From Marivirga aurantiaca (GTDB lineage: Bacteria; Bacteroidota; Bacteroidia; Cytophagales; Cyclobacteriaceae): a stretch of 64,000 nucleotides of DNA. Position 1 is the first letter of the stretch, and the number at the start of each line of letters is the position of its first letter. Where the stretch lies: the NCBI RefSeq assembly GCF_016679925.1, contig NZ_JAEQBW010000001.1, forward strand, positions 620,001 through 684,000, in the 5' to 3' direction. Below the pieces are notes generated by a model. It did no database searches, was not told the DNA's origin, and saw only the letters and a list, made by a program, of their open reading frames with translations. This document shows, in pieces, positions 1 through 9,153 of the stretch. The position numbers and the translations under genes were made by a program.

Positions 1-85
1 TGAGAAGCTTTTGCAGCATGCTAATTGAAGTCTTTTATATCTGTGCCAAATTTAAAGAAAAATTAAAGCAAGTAAATATAATAAT

Positions 86-982
86 CTATTTTATCATCAC
101 CTCATACTTATCTGAATTAGCAGGAGCTATTTCTCGCATAATCTGGTAGGCTTCTCTTCTTAGATTGATATCTCCTTCGCTGAAAATAGAAACAATTTCA
201 TCCGACTTGGTCTGGATGAGTACAGCGATAAATCGTGCACTGGGATTTAATTTATTGGCTTTCTGTATGTTCCTTAAAGCCTCCAGAATGGACTCTCTGC
301 CAGCTTCGGGATCTTTATGCATCACATCCAGTCCTTTTCTGTAATAAAGGTAAAGTGCTTGTCTCACGGGCTCCAACTGACCATTCAGTATGGATTGGAT
401 TAACACATATCTGCTATCCTCGGAGCCAAACTGCTCCCATCCGGGACCAGTGTTTTGTTGTTGTGCCGATCTGGCTATATTGAGTGCTTCATCAAAATAT
501 TGCTGCCCTCCAAGTTCCGAGTAGCTGTCAAAATCAAGCCCCATTAATAGGTTGGCATAAAAAGCAAGTATACTCACTAAGTTATCGTTGAAACTATTAG
601 GGGTATAAATTAAAGGCTGGGACTCCGTAAAATCAAAACGTAAATTCCTGTCGGCCAGATTAATCATGACGGATTCGAAAGAGCTGCCATAAATGGGCCT
701 GACGGATTGTATTTGGGCTTGTCCGGCATACCTTCCGGTACGGGGAATATCCGTGATATTCACCACCATAACAGACTTTATCCTTTCAAAGAGTTCAATG
801 TCCTTTTCCATCCATTTTTTTTCATTATAAAACTGGCGGAAAGAATTTTCCATATTGGTAAATACCCTTGTTTCTGAAGTGTTGGCTGTGGTAGCATCCA
901 CTTTTACTTCAAAGAATAAATCCTGGGAATAGGATGCCATTGCTTGAAAACACAGGAAAAGAATGACTATTTGTTTCTTCAT
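86..982 (-). CDS. PorD/DUF4835 family protein
   Basis: The protein has 298 residues. It starts with a signal peptide (about residues 1-19, ending ASYSQ) and the rest is soluble, so it should act in the periplasm or at the outer membrane. The layout matches the DUF4835 family of Bacteroidota, which databases label type IX secretion protein PorD; that role is family knowledge and nothing in the sequence shows activity. Its start codon overlaps the end of coaBC by 4 bp, and it is the last gene of the run bamD-rpoZ-coaBC-porD, a conserved order in this phylum. Nothing else is seen in the 85 bases to the window edge. Confidence 0.85.
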   Translation of the reverse strand: MKKQIVILFLCFQAMASYSQDLFFEVKVDATTANTSETRVFTNMENSFRQFYNEKKWMEKDIELFERIKSVMVVNITDIPRTGRYAGQAQIQSVRPIYGSSFESVMINLADRNLRFDFTESQPLIYTPNSFNDNLVSILAFYANLLMGLDFDSYSELGGQQYFDEALNIARSAQQQNTGPGWEQFGSEDSRYVLIQSILNGQLEPVRQALYLYYRKGLDVMHKDPEAGRESILEALRNIQKANKLNPSARFIAVLIQTKSDEIVSIFSEGDINLRREAYQIMREIAPANSDKYEVMIK

Positions 983-2175
983 TTAAGCAGGGCTATTTGT
1001 TCTAAAATCATTTTTGCAATAGTGGTTTTTGACTCCAATTCCGATTGAAACTTTAAACCCTCTTTGTCAAAAATCTTTACTTGATTGGTGTCATGATTAA
1101 ATCCTGATCCCGGATTTCTCAGACTGTTAAGAACGATGAGGTCGAAGTTTTTATTTTGCAGTTTCCGGATAGCATTTTCTTCTTCATTGTTGGTTTCCAG
1201 TGCAAAGCCTACCAATAGCTGCTTTTTGGATTTTATCTCTCCCAGACTTTTGGCTATATCTGTTGTTTTCTCCATTTCTATAGTCATACCGGAGTCTGCT
1301 TTTTTGATTTTCTCCTGAGCGATATCTTTAGGCCTGTAATCAGCCACAGCAGCGGACATTACAGCTATGTCCATTTCAGGAAAGCACTTATTGCTGGCTT
1401 CATACATTTCTTGAGCCGATTCTACTGGTATGAATTTCTTTATTCCTCCCGGTTTCACAAGATGAGAAGGCCCGGATATGAGTGTGACTTCGGCTCCCTG
1501 CTCTATGAAAGATTGTGCAAGTGCATAGCCCATTTTTCCTGATGACCTGTTGCCAACAAACCTTACAGGATCGATGGCTTCATAGGTGGGGCCCGCTGTG
1601 ATCAGGATTTTCTTACCGGAGAAGTTTTTTTTTACGGCAAAATGCTTTTCAATATACTTTAATATGTCTTCAGGTTCCTGGAGCCGTCCTTTACCTTCCA
1701 ATCCGCTGGCCAGCTCACCTGAAGTAGCTTCCAGTATACTGTTACCGTAGGATGCTAATTTGGCCAGATTGGATAAAGTACTGGGATGCACATACATATC
1801 CAGGTCCATGGCCGGGGCAAAAATGACAGGGCATTTGGCAGATAAATAAGTAGCCAGGAGCAAGCTGTCGCAAATACCATTGGCGCATTTGGCCAAAGTA
1901 TTGGCACTGGCGGGGGCAATAATCATTAAATCCGCCCATAAGCCTAATGCCACATGATTGTTCCATGTTCCGGTATTGTCTTTCACAAAATCCGATAATA
2001 CAGGCTTTTGGGAGAGGGTACTCAAGGTTAAGGGTGTGATAAAATCCTGCGCTGACTCAGACATGATCACCTGAACTTCAGCCCCGCTTTTAACCAACAA
2101 ACGGGTAAGTACTGCCGATTTATAAGCGGCAATACTACCCGTTATACCTAAAATTATTTTCTTAGCTCGAAGCAA
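979..2175 (-). CDS. coaBC: Bifunctional phosphopantothenoylcysteine decarboxylase / phosphopantothenate-cysteine ligase
   Basis: This fused enzyme carries out two steps of coenzyme A synthesis: ligation of cysteine to 4'-phosphopantothenate, then FMN-dependent decarboxylation to 4'-phosphopantetheine. The N-terminal flavoprotein half (about 1-185) has the active-site stretch WNNHVALG, the PASANT motif and the substrate-flap segment SGELASGLEGKGRLQEP. That flap has Ser where E. coli has its Cys, a change I believe is common in the phylum. The C-terminal ligase half opens with ILITAGPTYEAIDPVRF and carries NRSSGKMG and the KIKK motif. At 398 residues it is full length. It overlaps the PorD-like gene by 4 bp and lies 9 bp after rpoZ, so it is probably co-transcribed. 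Confidence 0.96.
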   Translation of the reverse strand: MLRAKKIILGITGSIAAYKSAVLTRLLVKSGAEVQVIMSESAQDFITPLTLSTLSQKPVLSDFVKDNTGTWNNHVALGLWADLMIIAPASANTLAKCANGICDSLLLATYLSAKCPVIFAPAMDLDMYVHPSTLSNLAKLASYGNSILEATSGELASGLEGKGRLQEPEDILKYIEKHFAVKKNFSGKKILITAGPTYEAIDPVRFVGNRSSGKMGYALAQSFIEQGAEVTLISGPSHLVKPGGIKKFIPVESAQEMYEASNKCFPEMDIAVMSAAVADYRPKDIAQEKIKKADSGMTIEMEKTTDIAKSLGEIKSKKQLLVGFALETNNEEENAIRKLQNKNFDLIVLNSLRNPGSGFNHDTNQVKIFDKEGLKFQSELESKTTIAKMILEQIALLK

Positions 2176-2184
2176 GTGAAATAA

Positions 2185-2496
2185 TTATAATTTTTCTTCT
2201 TGATCTCTCTTTCTGTAATAAAGTTTTTCCTCCAGGAATTCTTCCATAGCCAAAATTGTAGGCTTAGGCATTCTTTCGTAGAACTTTGAAATTTCAATTT
2301 GCTCACGATTTTCAAATATTTCTTCCAGGTTGTCAACAGTAGAAGCAAATTCAGCTAATTTATTGCTTAGCTCTTCTTTCATATTACTGGAAATCTGTCT
2401 GGCTCTTTTAGAAACAACAGCTACTGTTTCATAAATATTTCCCGTTTGTTCTACTAATTCTTGTGTACTTCTCGTGGTAATTGATGGATTTGCCAT
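2185..2496 (-). CDS. rpoZ: RNA polymerase omega subunit (Rpb6-like)
   Basis: A 103-residue protein whose core (STRSTQELVEQTGNIYETV, then VSKRARQIS) matches the omega/Rpb6 fold found in Bacteroidota RNA polymerase. Omega helps assemble and stabilise the beta' subunit. The acidic, Lys-rich tail (KLYYRKRDQEEKL) is usual for this phylum. Position supports the call: bamD ends 4 bp upstream and coaBC begins 9 bp downstream, the conserved bamD-rpoZ-coaBC order. No separate promoter is visible, so it should be read from the bamD promoter. Confidence 0.9.
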   Translation of the reverse strand: MANPSITTRSTQELVEQTGNIYETVAVVSKRARQISSNMKEELSNKLAEFASTVDNLEEIFENREQIEISKFYERMPKPTILAMEEFLEEKLYYRKRDQEEKL

Positions 2497-2500
2497 ATAA

Positions 2501-3325
2501 TTAAGTATTTAATTTTCTGATTTCGTTTAAGGAACTCTCGTATATTTTTTCAGCTTTCTTTAAAAACTCGCTGTTTTCATAAGTTTCAATAAAATCCTGA
2601 TAGAAACGAATTGCTTCAGTATATCGTTCCTTTTTCTTTGAAGCAATACTTACTTCAGCCAATTTGTACATTGCTTCTATTTCCAAATACCTTATCTCCT
2701 CTACATATTTTGAATCAGGGTAATCGTCCTGGAAGTTATCAAAGGCAACCAGGGCAGCTTTAAGGTATTCACCCGTTTGAAATTTTTTTAACTTATAGTA
2801 AAGAAATGCTTTTTCATAGGCTTTCTTCTCCAATTTTACCTGAAGGTCATCCAGTGCCTGGGTAGCTTTGGGTACAAATTCAGATTGTGGAAATCTATTA
2901 ATAAAGCCCTGTAGGGCAACAATGGCTTGCTTGCTACTTGTTTGTTCCAGATTATACCTGGGGGAGTCCATATATAGTGAATAACCATACATGAACCTTG
3001 CTTCCTCGGCTAAATCGCTTCTCCCGTAGGTGTCATAGAAAGTTTTGAAATAATGAGAAGCCAATAAATACGACTGTTCGTGATAGTAAGTGTATGCATA
3101 AAGAAAATTAGCTTTTTCTGCTTTGGCGGAACCTTTAATGATAGGTAATATTTGCTCTAACAGAACCGAGGATTTGTAATATTCTTCTTGTTCAAAATAT
3201 TGAATGGCAGCATCATATTTTTTCTCCCAATCATCACTTTTCTGGATTTTCCTGAAATCACTGCAGGAGCTAAGCCCCATGCCTAAAATGGCTAAAAATA
3301 GTATATAATTTCTCAAATTATGCAT
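2501..3325 (-). CDS. bamD: Outer membrane assembly lipoprotein BamD
   Basis: A lipoprotein made of tetratricopeptide-like helical repeats. It belongs to the BAM complex, which inserts beta-barrel proteins into the outer membrane. The lipobox LSSC follows a hydrophobic stretch starting MHNLRNYILFLAILG. TPR-like units follow, such as YDAAIQYFEQEEYYKSS, and repeated runs of the form FINRFPQSEFVPKA. I chose the Met at 3325 rather than the in-frame one at 3343, because a -7 promoter element (3333-3340) lies between them and the shorter form gives a normal lipoprotein signal. The implied transcript is almost leaderless. It is the first gene of the bamD-rpoZ-coaBC-porD run. Confidence 0.9.
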   Translation of the reverse strand: MHNLRNYILFLAILGMGLSSCSDFRKIQKSDDWEKKYDAAIQYFEQEEYYKSSVLLEQILPIIKGSAKAEKANFLYAYTYYHEQSYLLASHYFKTFYDTYGRSDLAEEARFMYGYSLYMDSPRYNLEQTSSKQAIVALQGFINRFPQSEFVPKATQALDDLQVKLEKKAYEKAFLYYKLKKFQTGEYLKAALVAFDNFQDDYPDSKYVEEIRYLEIEAMYKLAEVSIASKKKERYTEAIRFYQDFIETYENSEFLKKAEKIYESSLNEIRKLNT

Positions 3326-3332
3326 AAGGGTG

Positions 3333-3363
3333 CAAAGATACATTTGTTTTATGGAATGAACAA
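3333..3363 (-). promoter_or_regulatory. Bacteroidota-type promoter of the bamD operon
   Basis: Read on the minus strand, TTG (3363-3361) is followed after exactly 20 bp by TATCTTTG (3340-3333). This fits the TTG / TAnnTTTG consensus of the housekeeping sigma factor in this phylum. Transcription would begin at about 3326, next to the start codon at 3325. The same 20-bp spacing occurs in the rpsF promoter. Confidence 0.6.
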
Positions 3364-3406
3364 TTTTATTTCCAACGATTAGTTGAGGGAAAGATTGGCT
3401 GGCACC

Positions 3407-4099
3407 TTATTTTTTAACAATTAATTTCCTTGTGGCAAGGCCCTCATCTTTAATAACAAGCGTGTAAAAGTAGATTCCCGGACTCATGTTTTCTGTGAGA
3501 AGGCGTAGTTTATTTTCTTTTGGATCTAGCGAGTACTCATTAATGACACTACCTAATACATTTTGCAGGATGATTTTTACGTTTTGCTCATAAGCATCAA
3601 TGCTATACTCCATACTGGCAAACTCTTTAGCAGGATTGGGATAGAAGTTACTAATTAATAAATTGTCTTTCTGATAAAAAATATCATCATTTTTTTGATC
3701 GGTCACCTCAAGAAATATTTCACTGGTCACTGCCTTATCGTATTCCAAGTCTACTACTTTCAACAAGACTGAACTTTTAAAATTAGAGAGACCTCCCGAA
3801 AAGCGAATTTCTACTTCTTTTGAAGAACTATTTGGTGAAACAGACACTTTTAAAGTAGTTGCGTGGCATGTACCGGACTCACAGATTTTTATATTGCTAC
3901 CGTTCTTTAACAGCTCATTATTAATACTTATTGAGTAGTTTTTTTTCTGATTAGTATAGTTTTTAATAGAAAAGGTACTTACAGTTTCTTTTTGATGCGG
4001 AACAGTTAATGATTTCTTAAGATCCACTATTATAAATTCCTGTGCATAGCTTGAGAAAGCCATTATTAGGAAATACAATATTGTAATCATTAATCTCAT
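3407..4099 (-). CDS. Secreted protein with T9SS type A C-terminal sorting domain
   Basis: A 230-residue protein. A signal peptide (MRLMITILYFLIMAFSSYAQ) is followed by a beta-rich domain of unknown function (about 21-140) and then a C-terminal type A sorting domain that starts at SNFYPNPAKEFASMEYSI and ends ATRKLIVKK. The sorting domain directs export through the type IX secretion system and usually cell-surface attachment. Two Cys residues in KICESGTCHA may form a disulfide. I do not recognise the N-terminal domain. It is flanked by its own AT-rich spacers (3344-3406 and 4100-4207) and is probably transcribed alone. Confidence 0.85.
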   Translation of the reverse strand: MRLMITILYFLIMAFSSYAQEFIIVDLKKSLTVPHQKETVSTFSIKNYTNQKKNYSISINNELLKNGSNIKICESGTCHATTLKVSVSPNSSSKEVEIRFSGGLSNFKSSVLLKVVDLEYDKAVTSEIFLEVTDQKNDDIFYQKDNLLISNFYPNPAKEFASMEYSIDAYEQNVKIILQNVLGSVINEYSLDPKENKLRLLTENMSPGIYFYTLVIKDEGLATRKLIVKK

Positions 4100-4207
4100 A
4101 TGCTGCTTATCATATAAATGGTGATATTATTAGTAAAAATATAATAAAAATATTTATAATTCTAACCATTTATGAACAAAACCTTACAGCATATGTAATA
4201 ATTGATT

Positions 4208-5824
4208 TTATTTTTCGTTTGAATCGATTTTCTTTAATTCTCCTTTAAGCCTGGAAGGATCAGGTTTAATAATTTCCGGTTGGTTTTCCAGGCTTGGCAA
4301 AGCCAGGGGCGCATGTTTTCCCAACACCTCTTTTAGCTCGGGTTTTTTATCAATTTGCCAGTTAAAATCCTTCAATCTAGTTTCAGGTTCATTTATTTCA
4401 TGGGGAGGAATAAACCTGCCTTCAGGATCTTTGTAAAAGGTAATGTCATTCATTTGCCCATTCAAAAACTGGATTTTCATATTGCTACACAATATTTTGT
4501 TCATTCCAATAAGGGAATTATCCTTGTCGTCTATAGCAAAATAAATACTCTCCCCATTCCCGTTCACCAGGATTTTATCCATTTTATCATTCTTGAAATA
4601 GGCTGTCATATTCCGGCCTTTGATCTGGTTGAAATTGGCAACAGTATCTTTATTGATGGTAAAGGCGCGGTTCTTCATTTTCATTTTGTCCAATTTTCCA
4701 TTGACCATTTCCAATGCGATGGTATCGGCTGTTATTTGGTTTCCATCACTCCAGAGGATAGGATCTTCATAGAGGAATATCATAGAATCCAACATCATGT
4801 AGGCCATAGAATCAGCCACTCCCTGCATATCGGATTTAAAAATCTTCACATTTTTATAGGCCAATAGTCGGCTTAATGAATCTACTTTAGAGTCAATGGA
4901 TATTAAAGTGTCAGCCGACATGTAGAGTGTATCATTGTCCACTAATTGTTTCATCACGGGATTGCCCCAAATTTTAGTAATTCCGGAATCCTTTTGGGTA
5001 GTGGCTTCATCACCCAGAATGATGATATTGTCTTCTTCGGAAATCACGCGCACGTTTCCTTTTGCCCTGGATTCCTGTCTTATATCATCGAAAAACAAAT
5101 CATCGCCAAATATCTCATAGCTTTCAGTAGTGATTTTTCCCTCCAGGTAAGTCACCTGCTTGCTATCTGTCTGAAAACGCCCACCTTCTTTGGCATCTAT
5201 TATTTCACCATCCTTCATGATCGTCTGGGTAGGTCCGTAGGTAGTGGCTATTTTAGTGATTTGATGATAAAATAACGTGTCTGTTTTAAGATCATAGTCA
5301 GGACTTTTCAATTTTACATCTTCATAAAACTTAATTAAATTCTCAGCATTGATCACATAGGCATCTTCTGCCTCCAGAGTGGTTTCGCCATCTACAATTT
5401 TTCCTCCATTATAAAATCTGGCATCTTCAGTGTTGGTATAGTAGTCCAGGTAATTAGTGGTCAACCTTATCCTCTTGTCCTCATATACCACATTGTTTCT
5501 TAATTCAGCTTTATTATCATTCATATAATAATTCAACCTTCTTGCAGTAATAGTTACGGAATCACCTTTTTTAATTCGTACATCACCAAATACAATCATG
5601 ATACCCTGTTTATCATAATATAAAGCTGAATCCCCGGTAATACGGGTATCTTTATCCTTAATGTCAAACCATACATCCTTTACCAGGCGGGTAAATCTGT
5701 CGGAACCTTTATTCACCGATTCCGAATATCCACTTGACCCGTATTTAACTCCGCCCCGCTGAGCGTGAAGAGAAAATGTGGAGATTAATAGTAGGCTTAA
5801 GAATAATATTCGCTGGAACTTCAT
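4208..5824 (-). CDS. OstA/LptA-like outer membrane biogenesis protein
   Basis: A 538-residue protein with a signal peptide (MKFQRILFLSLLLISTFSLHAQ), followed by repeated beta-strand units of the OstA/LptA jelly-roll type. Examples are DSALYYDKQGIMIVFGDVRI and later units around ADTLISIDSKVDS and ADTIALEMVNGKL. The family is found across Bacteroidota and is thought to take part in lipopolysaccharide transport, by analogy with LptA and the N-domain of LptD. It is much longer than E. coli LptA (about 185 residues) and lacks an LptD barrel. It is divergent from tilS, with 64 bp between the two start codons. Confidence 0.8.
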   Translation of the reverse strand: MKFQRILFLSLLLISTFSLHAQRGGVKYGSSGYSESVNKGSDRFTRLVKDVWFDIKDKDTRITGDSALYYDKQGIMIVFGDVRIKKGDSVTITARRLNYYMNDNKAELRNNVVYEDKRIRLTTNYLDYYTNTEDARFYNGGKIVDGETTLEAEDAYVINAENLIKFYEDVKLKSPDYDLKTDTLFYHQITKIATTYGPTQTIMKDGEIIDAKEGGRFQTDSKQVTYLEGKITTESYEIFGDDLFFDDIRQESRAKGNVRVISEEDNIIILGDEATTQKDSGITKIWGNPVMKQLVDNDTLYMSADTLISIDSKVDSLSRLLAYKNVKIFKSDMQGVADSMAYMMLDSMIFLYEDPILWSDGNQITADTIALEMVNGKLDKMKMKNRAFTINKDTVANFNQIKGRNMTAYFKNDKMDKILVNGNGESIYFAIDDKDNSLIGMNKILCSNMKIQFLNGQMNDITFYKDPEGRFIPPHEINEPETRLKDFNWQIDKKPELKEVLGKHAPLALPSLENQPEIIKPDPSRLKGELKKIDSNEK

Positions 5825-5888
5825 ACTTTTACTTTTGCTTGCTCTCAGAGCAAAATCTGTGCAAAACTAAGTATTTTAACAAAGAATT

Positions 5889-7229
5889 ATGCTAACTGAT
5901 TCATTTTTAGATTTTATCAGGCAAGAAAAATTACTTGATAAAACTGACGATTTGCTTTTAGCCATCAGTGGTGGGGTAGATTCTGTGGTTTTGGCCGATT
6001 TGCTTTTTCAAAATGGATTTAAGTTTGAAATGGCACATATGAATTTCCAATTACGTGGAGAGGATTCACATAAGGATCAGTCTTTCGTGGAAAGTTTAGC
6101 TCAAAAGTATCAGGTTAGCTGCCATGTAAAGAAAGTGGAGATAACTTCTTTGGATCATAAAAAAGGAAAATCCACTCAGATGCAGGCCAGGCAACTAAGG
6201 TATGGTTGGTTTTCGGAACTTATGGAAAAACATCATTTTAATAAATTGCTCACTGCGCATCATGCAGAGGATTCCCTTGAAACTGTATTACTGAATTTGG
6301 CTCGTGGCACAGGAATAAAAGGAGTGAGGGGAATAAAACCTGTCAATGGCTTTTTAGTCAGACCCTTATTGTTTGCCGATAAAAACAGCATCAGGGATTA
6401 TGCCCAACAACAAGATTTGCAATGGCGGGAAGATATTTCCAATCAGTCAGATGCTTATAGAAGGAATGAAATGCGCCATCATGTAATTCCTCGATTAGTA
6501 GAACAAAACCCCAATCTTTTTGAAGGGTTCCAGGCCACATCTTTACGTTTACGTGCGGCAGAGGAAGCTTTTGAGGATAAAATCTCTTCATTAAAAAGGC
6601 AATATGTAACTGAAAAGGGAAAACAGCTTATAATCAATAAAGAAATATTAAATTTGAAGTTTGGGCAAGTTTATCTTTCGGAAGTGCTAAAACCTTTCGG
6701 GTTCTCTTTGCAGCAACTGAATGCTTTTTCTTTTGTAAATTCGGGAGCGAAACTAGAAAGTGAAGATTTTAGATTAGTAGTTGATAGAGATCAATTAATT
6801 GTTTCAGCAAATAGTGAAGGTTCTGCTTACAGCCAATCATTTACTATTTCCGGTAATGCCGGAACAATAGAAGGAGAAGTAATGGGAAATCGTTTTTCTT
6901 TGAATTGGCAACTATGCAATAGAAGTGAGGTAGTATTTTCATCTGAAAAAAATGTTGGGTATTTTGATTTCGATCTTTTAACAATGCCATTGGAATTGAG
7001 GAACTGGAAAGAGGGGGATAGAATTCAACCTTTAGGGATGAAAGGCAAAAAGAAGGTAAGTGATATATTGATTGATGGAAAGGTATCTTTAACAGATAAG
7101 GAACAGCAATTAATTGTAGCGTCAGGAAATCAAATTATGTGGTTGGTGAACCATAGAGTTTCTGAACAGTTTAAAATTACAGAACAAACACAAACAATAT
7201 TACGAATAGAATATCATGAGATTAGTTAA
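5889..7229 (+). CDS. tilS: tRNA(Ile)-lysidine synthase
   Basis: TilS converts the wobble cytidine of the CAU-anticodon isoleucine tRNA to lysidine, so that it reads AUA codons. The ATP-pyrophosphatase P-loop SGGVDS is at residues 27-32. The catalytic domain continues with HHAEDSLETVLLNLARGTG, and the C-terminal TilS_C domain (about 370-446) contains RNWKEGDRIQPLGMKGKKKV. The length of 446 residues is normal. The gene is essential in most bacteria. Its last 14 bp overlap the start of the next gene in another frame, so the two are translationally linked. Confidence 0.96.
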   Translation: MLTDSFLDFIRQEKLLDKTDDLLLAISGGVDSVVLADLLFQNGFKFEMAHMNFQLRGEDSHKDQSFVESLAQKYQVSCHVKKVEITSLDHKKGKSTQMQARQLRYGWFSELMEKHHFNKLLTAHHAEDSLETVLLNLARGTGIKGVRGIKPVNGFLVRPLLFADKNSIRDYAQQQDLQWREDISNQSDAYRRNEMRHHVIPRLVEQNPNLFEGFQATSLRLRAAEEAFEDKISSLKRQYVTEKGKQLIINKEILNLKFGQVYLSEVLKPFGFSLQQLNAFSFVNSGAKLESEDFRLVVDRDQLIVSANSEGSAYSQSFTISGNAGTIEGEVMGNRFSLNWQLCNRSEVVFSSEKNVGYFDFDLLTMPLELRNWKEGDRIQPLGMKGKKKVSDILIDGKVSLTDKEQQLIVASGNQIMWLVNHRVSEQFKITEQTQTILRIEYHEIS

Positions 7230-7746
7230 CCCCTTTAAAAAATCATATAGCAATAAGGAATTAATTTTATTCCGATTCTTGAAAAAAATCAATGTGTTTG
7301 AACAATTGTCCTTCGAACAACTGTCGCATTTTATCCCTTTTATGCATCTTCGTATTTATAAAGCTAATGAAGTGGTGTTTTTTAGAGGAGATCCCAGTCA
7401 TGCACTCTATTTGCTAATTAAAGGGGAAATTGCCTTAACACTGGATATAAAGGATCATTTTGAACATCTGGGGTTTCTTCCTGCCGATAAGTCTTTTGGA
7501 GATAATGCCCTGGTGCCGGATGCTAAACGTATTTATAATGCAGTAGTGTCAAGTGAAGCAGCTCATATATATGTGATTCCCCAAATAAATATCTTCGAAA
7601 TATTTGAACATTATCCTAAAATTAAGGCCAAGGTACTGGAGTCCTATCTGAAACAACAAGATGAATATATGAATCGCTTGTTCACAGCCTACAAAAATAA
7701 TTTAGGCTTTTTTGAACTGGGGCATGTATATGGGAAGCTTATTTGA
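7216..7746 (+). CDS. Cyclic nucleotide-binding domain protein
   Basis: A 176-residue protein with one cNMP-binding (CAP effector) domain, about residues 25-145. Visible parts are the strand IYKANEVVFFRGDPSHALYLL, the glycine turn KGEIALTL, and the segment SFGDNALVPDAKR in the position of the phosphate-binding cassette. No helix-turn-helix or enzyme domain follows, so this is a stand-alone sensor domain and not a CRP-type regulator. Whether it binds a cyclic nucleotide cannot be told, because the usual Arg of the cassette is not clearly placed. It starts inside the tilS stop region (14-bp overlap), so it is probably co-transcribed with tilS. Confidence 0.75.
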   Translation: MRLVNPFKKSYSNKELILFRFLKKINVFEQLSFEQLSHFIPFMHLRIYKANEVVFFRGDPSHALYLLIKGEIALTLDIKDHFEHLGFLPADKSFGDNALVPDAKRIYNAVVSSEAAHIYVIPQINIFEIFEHYPKIKAKVLESYLKQQDEYMNRLFTAYKNNLGFFELGHVYGKLI

Positions 7747-7784
7747 AATATTTTTTAATTAGTGGCAGATGAACAAACTAATAA

Positions 7785-7815
7785 CTGATTTTATTAAACA
7801 TAGCATATATCTTTG
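7785..7815 (+). promoter_or_regulatory. Probable mdh promoter
   Basis: TATCTTTG at 7808-7815 fits the TAnnTTTG -7 element of Bacteroidota. CTG at 7785-7787, 20 bp upstream, is a one-mismatch -33 element. The predicted start would leave a leader of about 45 bases before the mdh ATG at 7866. Confidence 0.5.
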
Positions 7816-7865
7816 TAATTTTAAATTCGTGAAATACATAATGTTTAATCTTTAAAATAAATCAA

Positions 7866-8786
7866 ATGAAAGTTACCGTAGTAGGAGCAGGGGCCGTAGG
7901 TGCCAGTTGTGCAGAATACATAGCAATCAAAAACTTTGCTGCAGAAGTAGTTTTAGTAGATATTAAGGAAGGCTTTGCCGAAGGTAAAGCTATGGATTTA
8001 ATGCAAACAGCTTCTTTAAATGGCTTCGATACCAAAATTACAGGAGTAACCAATGATTACTCTAAAACTGCTGATAGCGATGTGGCAGTGATTACTTCCG
8101 GAATCCCTAGAAAACCGGGTATGACAAGAGAGGAATTAATTTCCACCAATGCGGGAATCGTAAAGCAAGTGGCAGAAAACCTGATTAAGCATTCACCTAA
8201 CGTAATTGTGATTGTTGTATCTAACCCTATGGATACAATGACTTACCTGACTCATAAAGCAACGGGCCTTCCTAAAAACAGAATTATTGGAATGGGTGGA
8301 GCCCTGGATTCTGCCAGGTTCAAGTACAGATTGGCAGAAGCTTTGGATTGTCCGGCATCTGATGTGGACGGCCTCGTAATTGGCGGACATAGCGATACCG
8401 GAATGATTCCTCTTACTCGTTTGGCTACAAGAAATAGTGTGCCTGTAAGCAGTTTTTTAAATAGTGAACAATTGGAATATGTGAAAGAGGAGACAAAAGT
8501 AGGTGGGGCTACATTGACTAAACTTTTGGGTACTTCAGCATGGTATGCACCGGGTGCAGCTGTTTCAGCAATGGTGCAGGCAATAGCTGGGGATAGTAAA
8601 AAAATGTTCCCAAGCTCATGCATGTTGTCAGGCGAATATGGTCAGAAAGACATCTGTCTGGGTGTGCCTGCTATAATCGGCAGAAACGGTATTGAAAAAA
8701 TTGTAGAAATCGCATTAGATGATGCGGAAAAGCAAAAATTCACTGAAAGTGCTGATGCTGTTCGTAAAACAAATGACTTGTTATAA
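7866..8786 (+). CDS. mdh: Malate dehydrogenase (LDH-like, NAD-dependent)
   Basis: Reversibly oxidises malate to oxaloacetate in the citric acid cycle. The N-terminal Rossmann motif GAGAVGAS is at residues 7-14. The substrate-side arginines lie in IPRKPGMTREE and DSARFKYR, the NPMDTMT segment follows the NAD site, and the catalytic His is in IGGHSDTGMIP. At 306 residues it belongs to the shorter, LDH-like malate dehydrogenases normal in this phylum. It has its own promoter upstream and a strong terminator at 8831-8860. Confidence 0.95.
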   Translation: MKVTVVGAGAVGASCAEYIAIKNFAAEVVLVDIKEGFAEGKAMDLMQTASLNGFDTKITGVTNDYSKTADSDVAVITSGIPRKPGMTREELISTNAGIVKQVAENLIKHSPNVIVIVVSNPMDTMTYLTHKATGLPKNRIIGMGGALDSARFKYRLAEALDCPASDVDGLVIGGHSDTGMIPLTRLATRNSVPVSSFLNSEQLEYVKEETKVGGATLTKLLGTSAWYAPGAAVSAMVQAIAGDSKKMFPSSCMLSGEYGQKDICLGVPAIIGRNGIEKIVEIALDDAEKQKFTESADAVRKTNDLL

Positions 8787-8830
8787 ATCCTGAACGGATA
8801 TATTTGTACCTTTGAGGAAGATATATTTTA

Positions 8831-8860
8831 AGGCACTCTATTTTGCTAGAGTGCCTTTTT
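8831..8860 (+). terminator. Intrinsic terminator after mdh
   Basis: A perfect 10-bp stem (AGGCACTCTA paired with TAGAGTGCCT) with a short loop is followed by a T run. It lies 44 bp after the mdh stop and ends transcription on the plus strand. Confidence 0.85.
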
Positions 8861-8887
8861 ATTGATCCATAAACTATCATTGAAAAG

Positions 8888-9112
8888 ATGGCAGAACAAC
8901 AACCCAATAATCCACTTCATGGTGTTACTTTAAAAGCCATTTTGGAGCATCTGGTAGAGGTATACGGCTGGGAAGAATTAGGTGACAGAATCAGGATCAA
9001 TAGCTTCAACACTGATCCTTCCATTAAATCCAGTTTAACTTTTTTGAGGAAAACGCCCTGGGCCAGGGAAAAAGTGGAGAAATTGTATTTGAAATCATTG
9101 AATAAAAAGTAA
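8888..9112 (+). CDS. VF530-type small DNA-binding protein (DUF2132)
   Basis: A 74-residue basic protein. The core [22 protein letters not shown], with [28 protein letters not shown], matches the VF530/DUF2132 family. A structure of a Vibrio member suggested a DNA-binding helical fold, but no cellular role is established. The conserved FLRKTPWAR is near the C-terminus. It sits between mdh and rlmF, 41 bp from the latter, so it is possibly co-transcribed with rlmF. Confidence 0.8.
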   Translation: MAEQQPNNPLHGVTLKAILEHLVEVYGWEELGDRIRINSFNTDPSIKSSLTFLRKTPWAREKVEKLYLKSLNKK

Positions 9113-9153
9113 TCTGTTTTTGAAATAGAGACTATTAATATTGAGCCTGGAAT

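Noticed and set aside
2154-2348. 64-codon minus-strand ORF overlapping rpoZ
   Set aside because: It is a shadow frame of rpoZ and the coaBC start.
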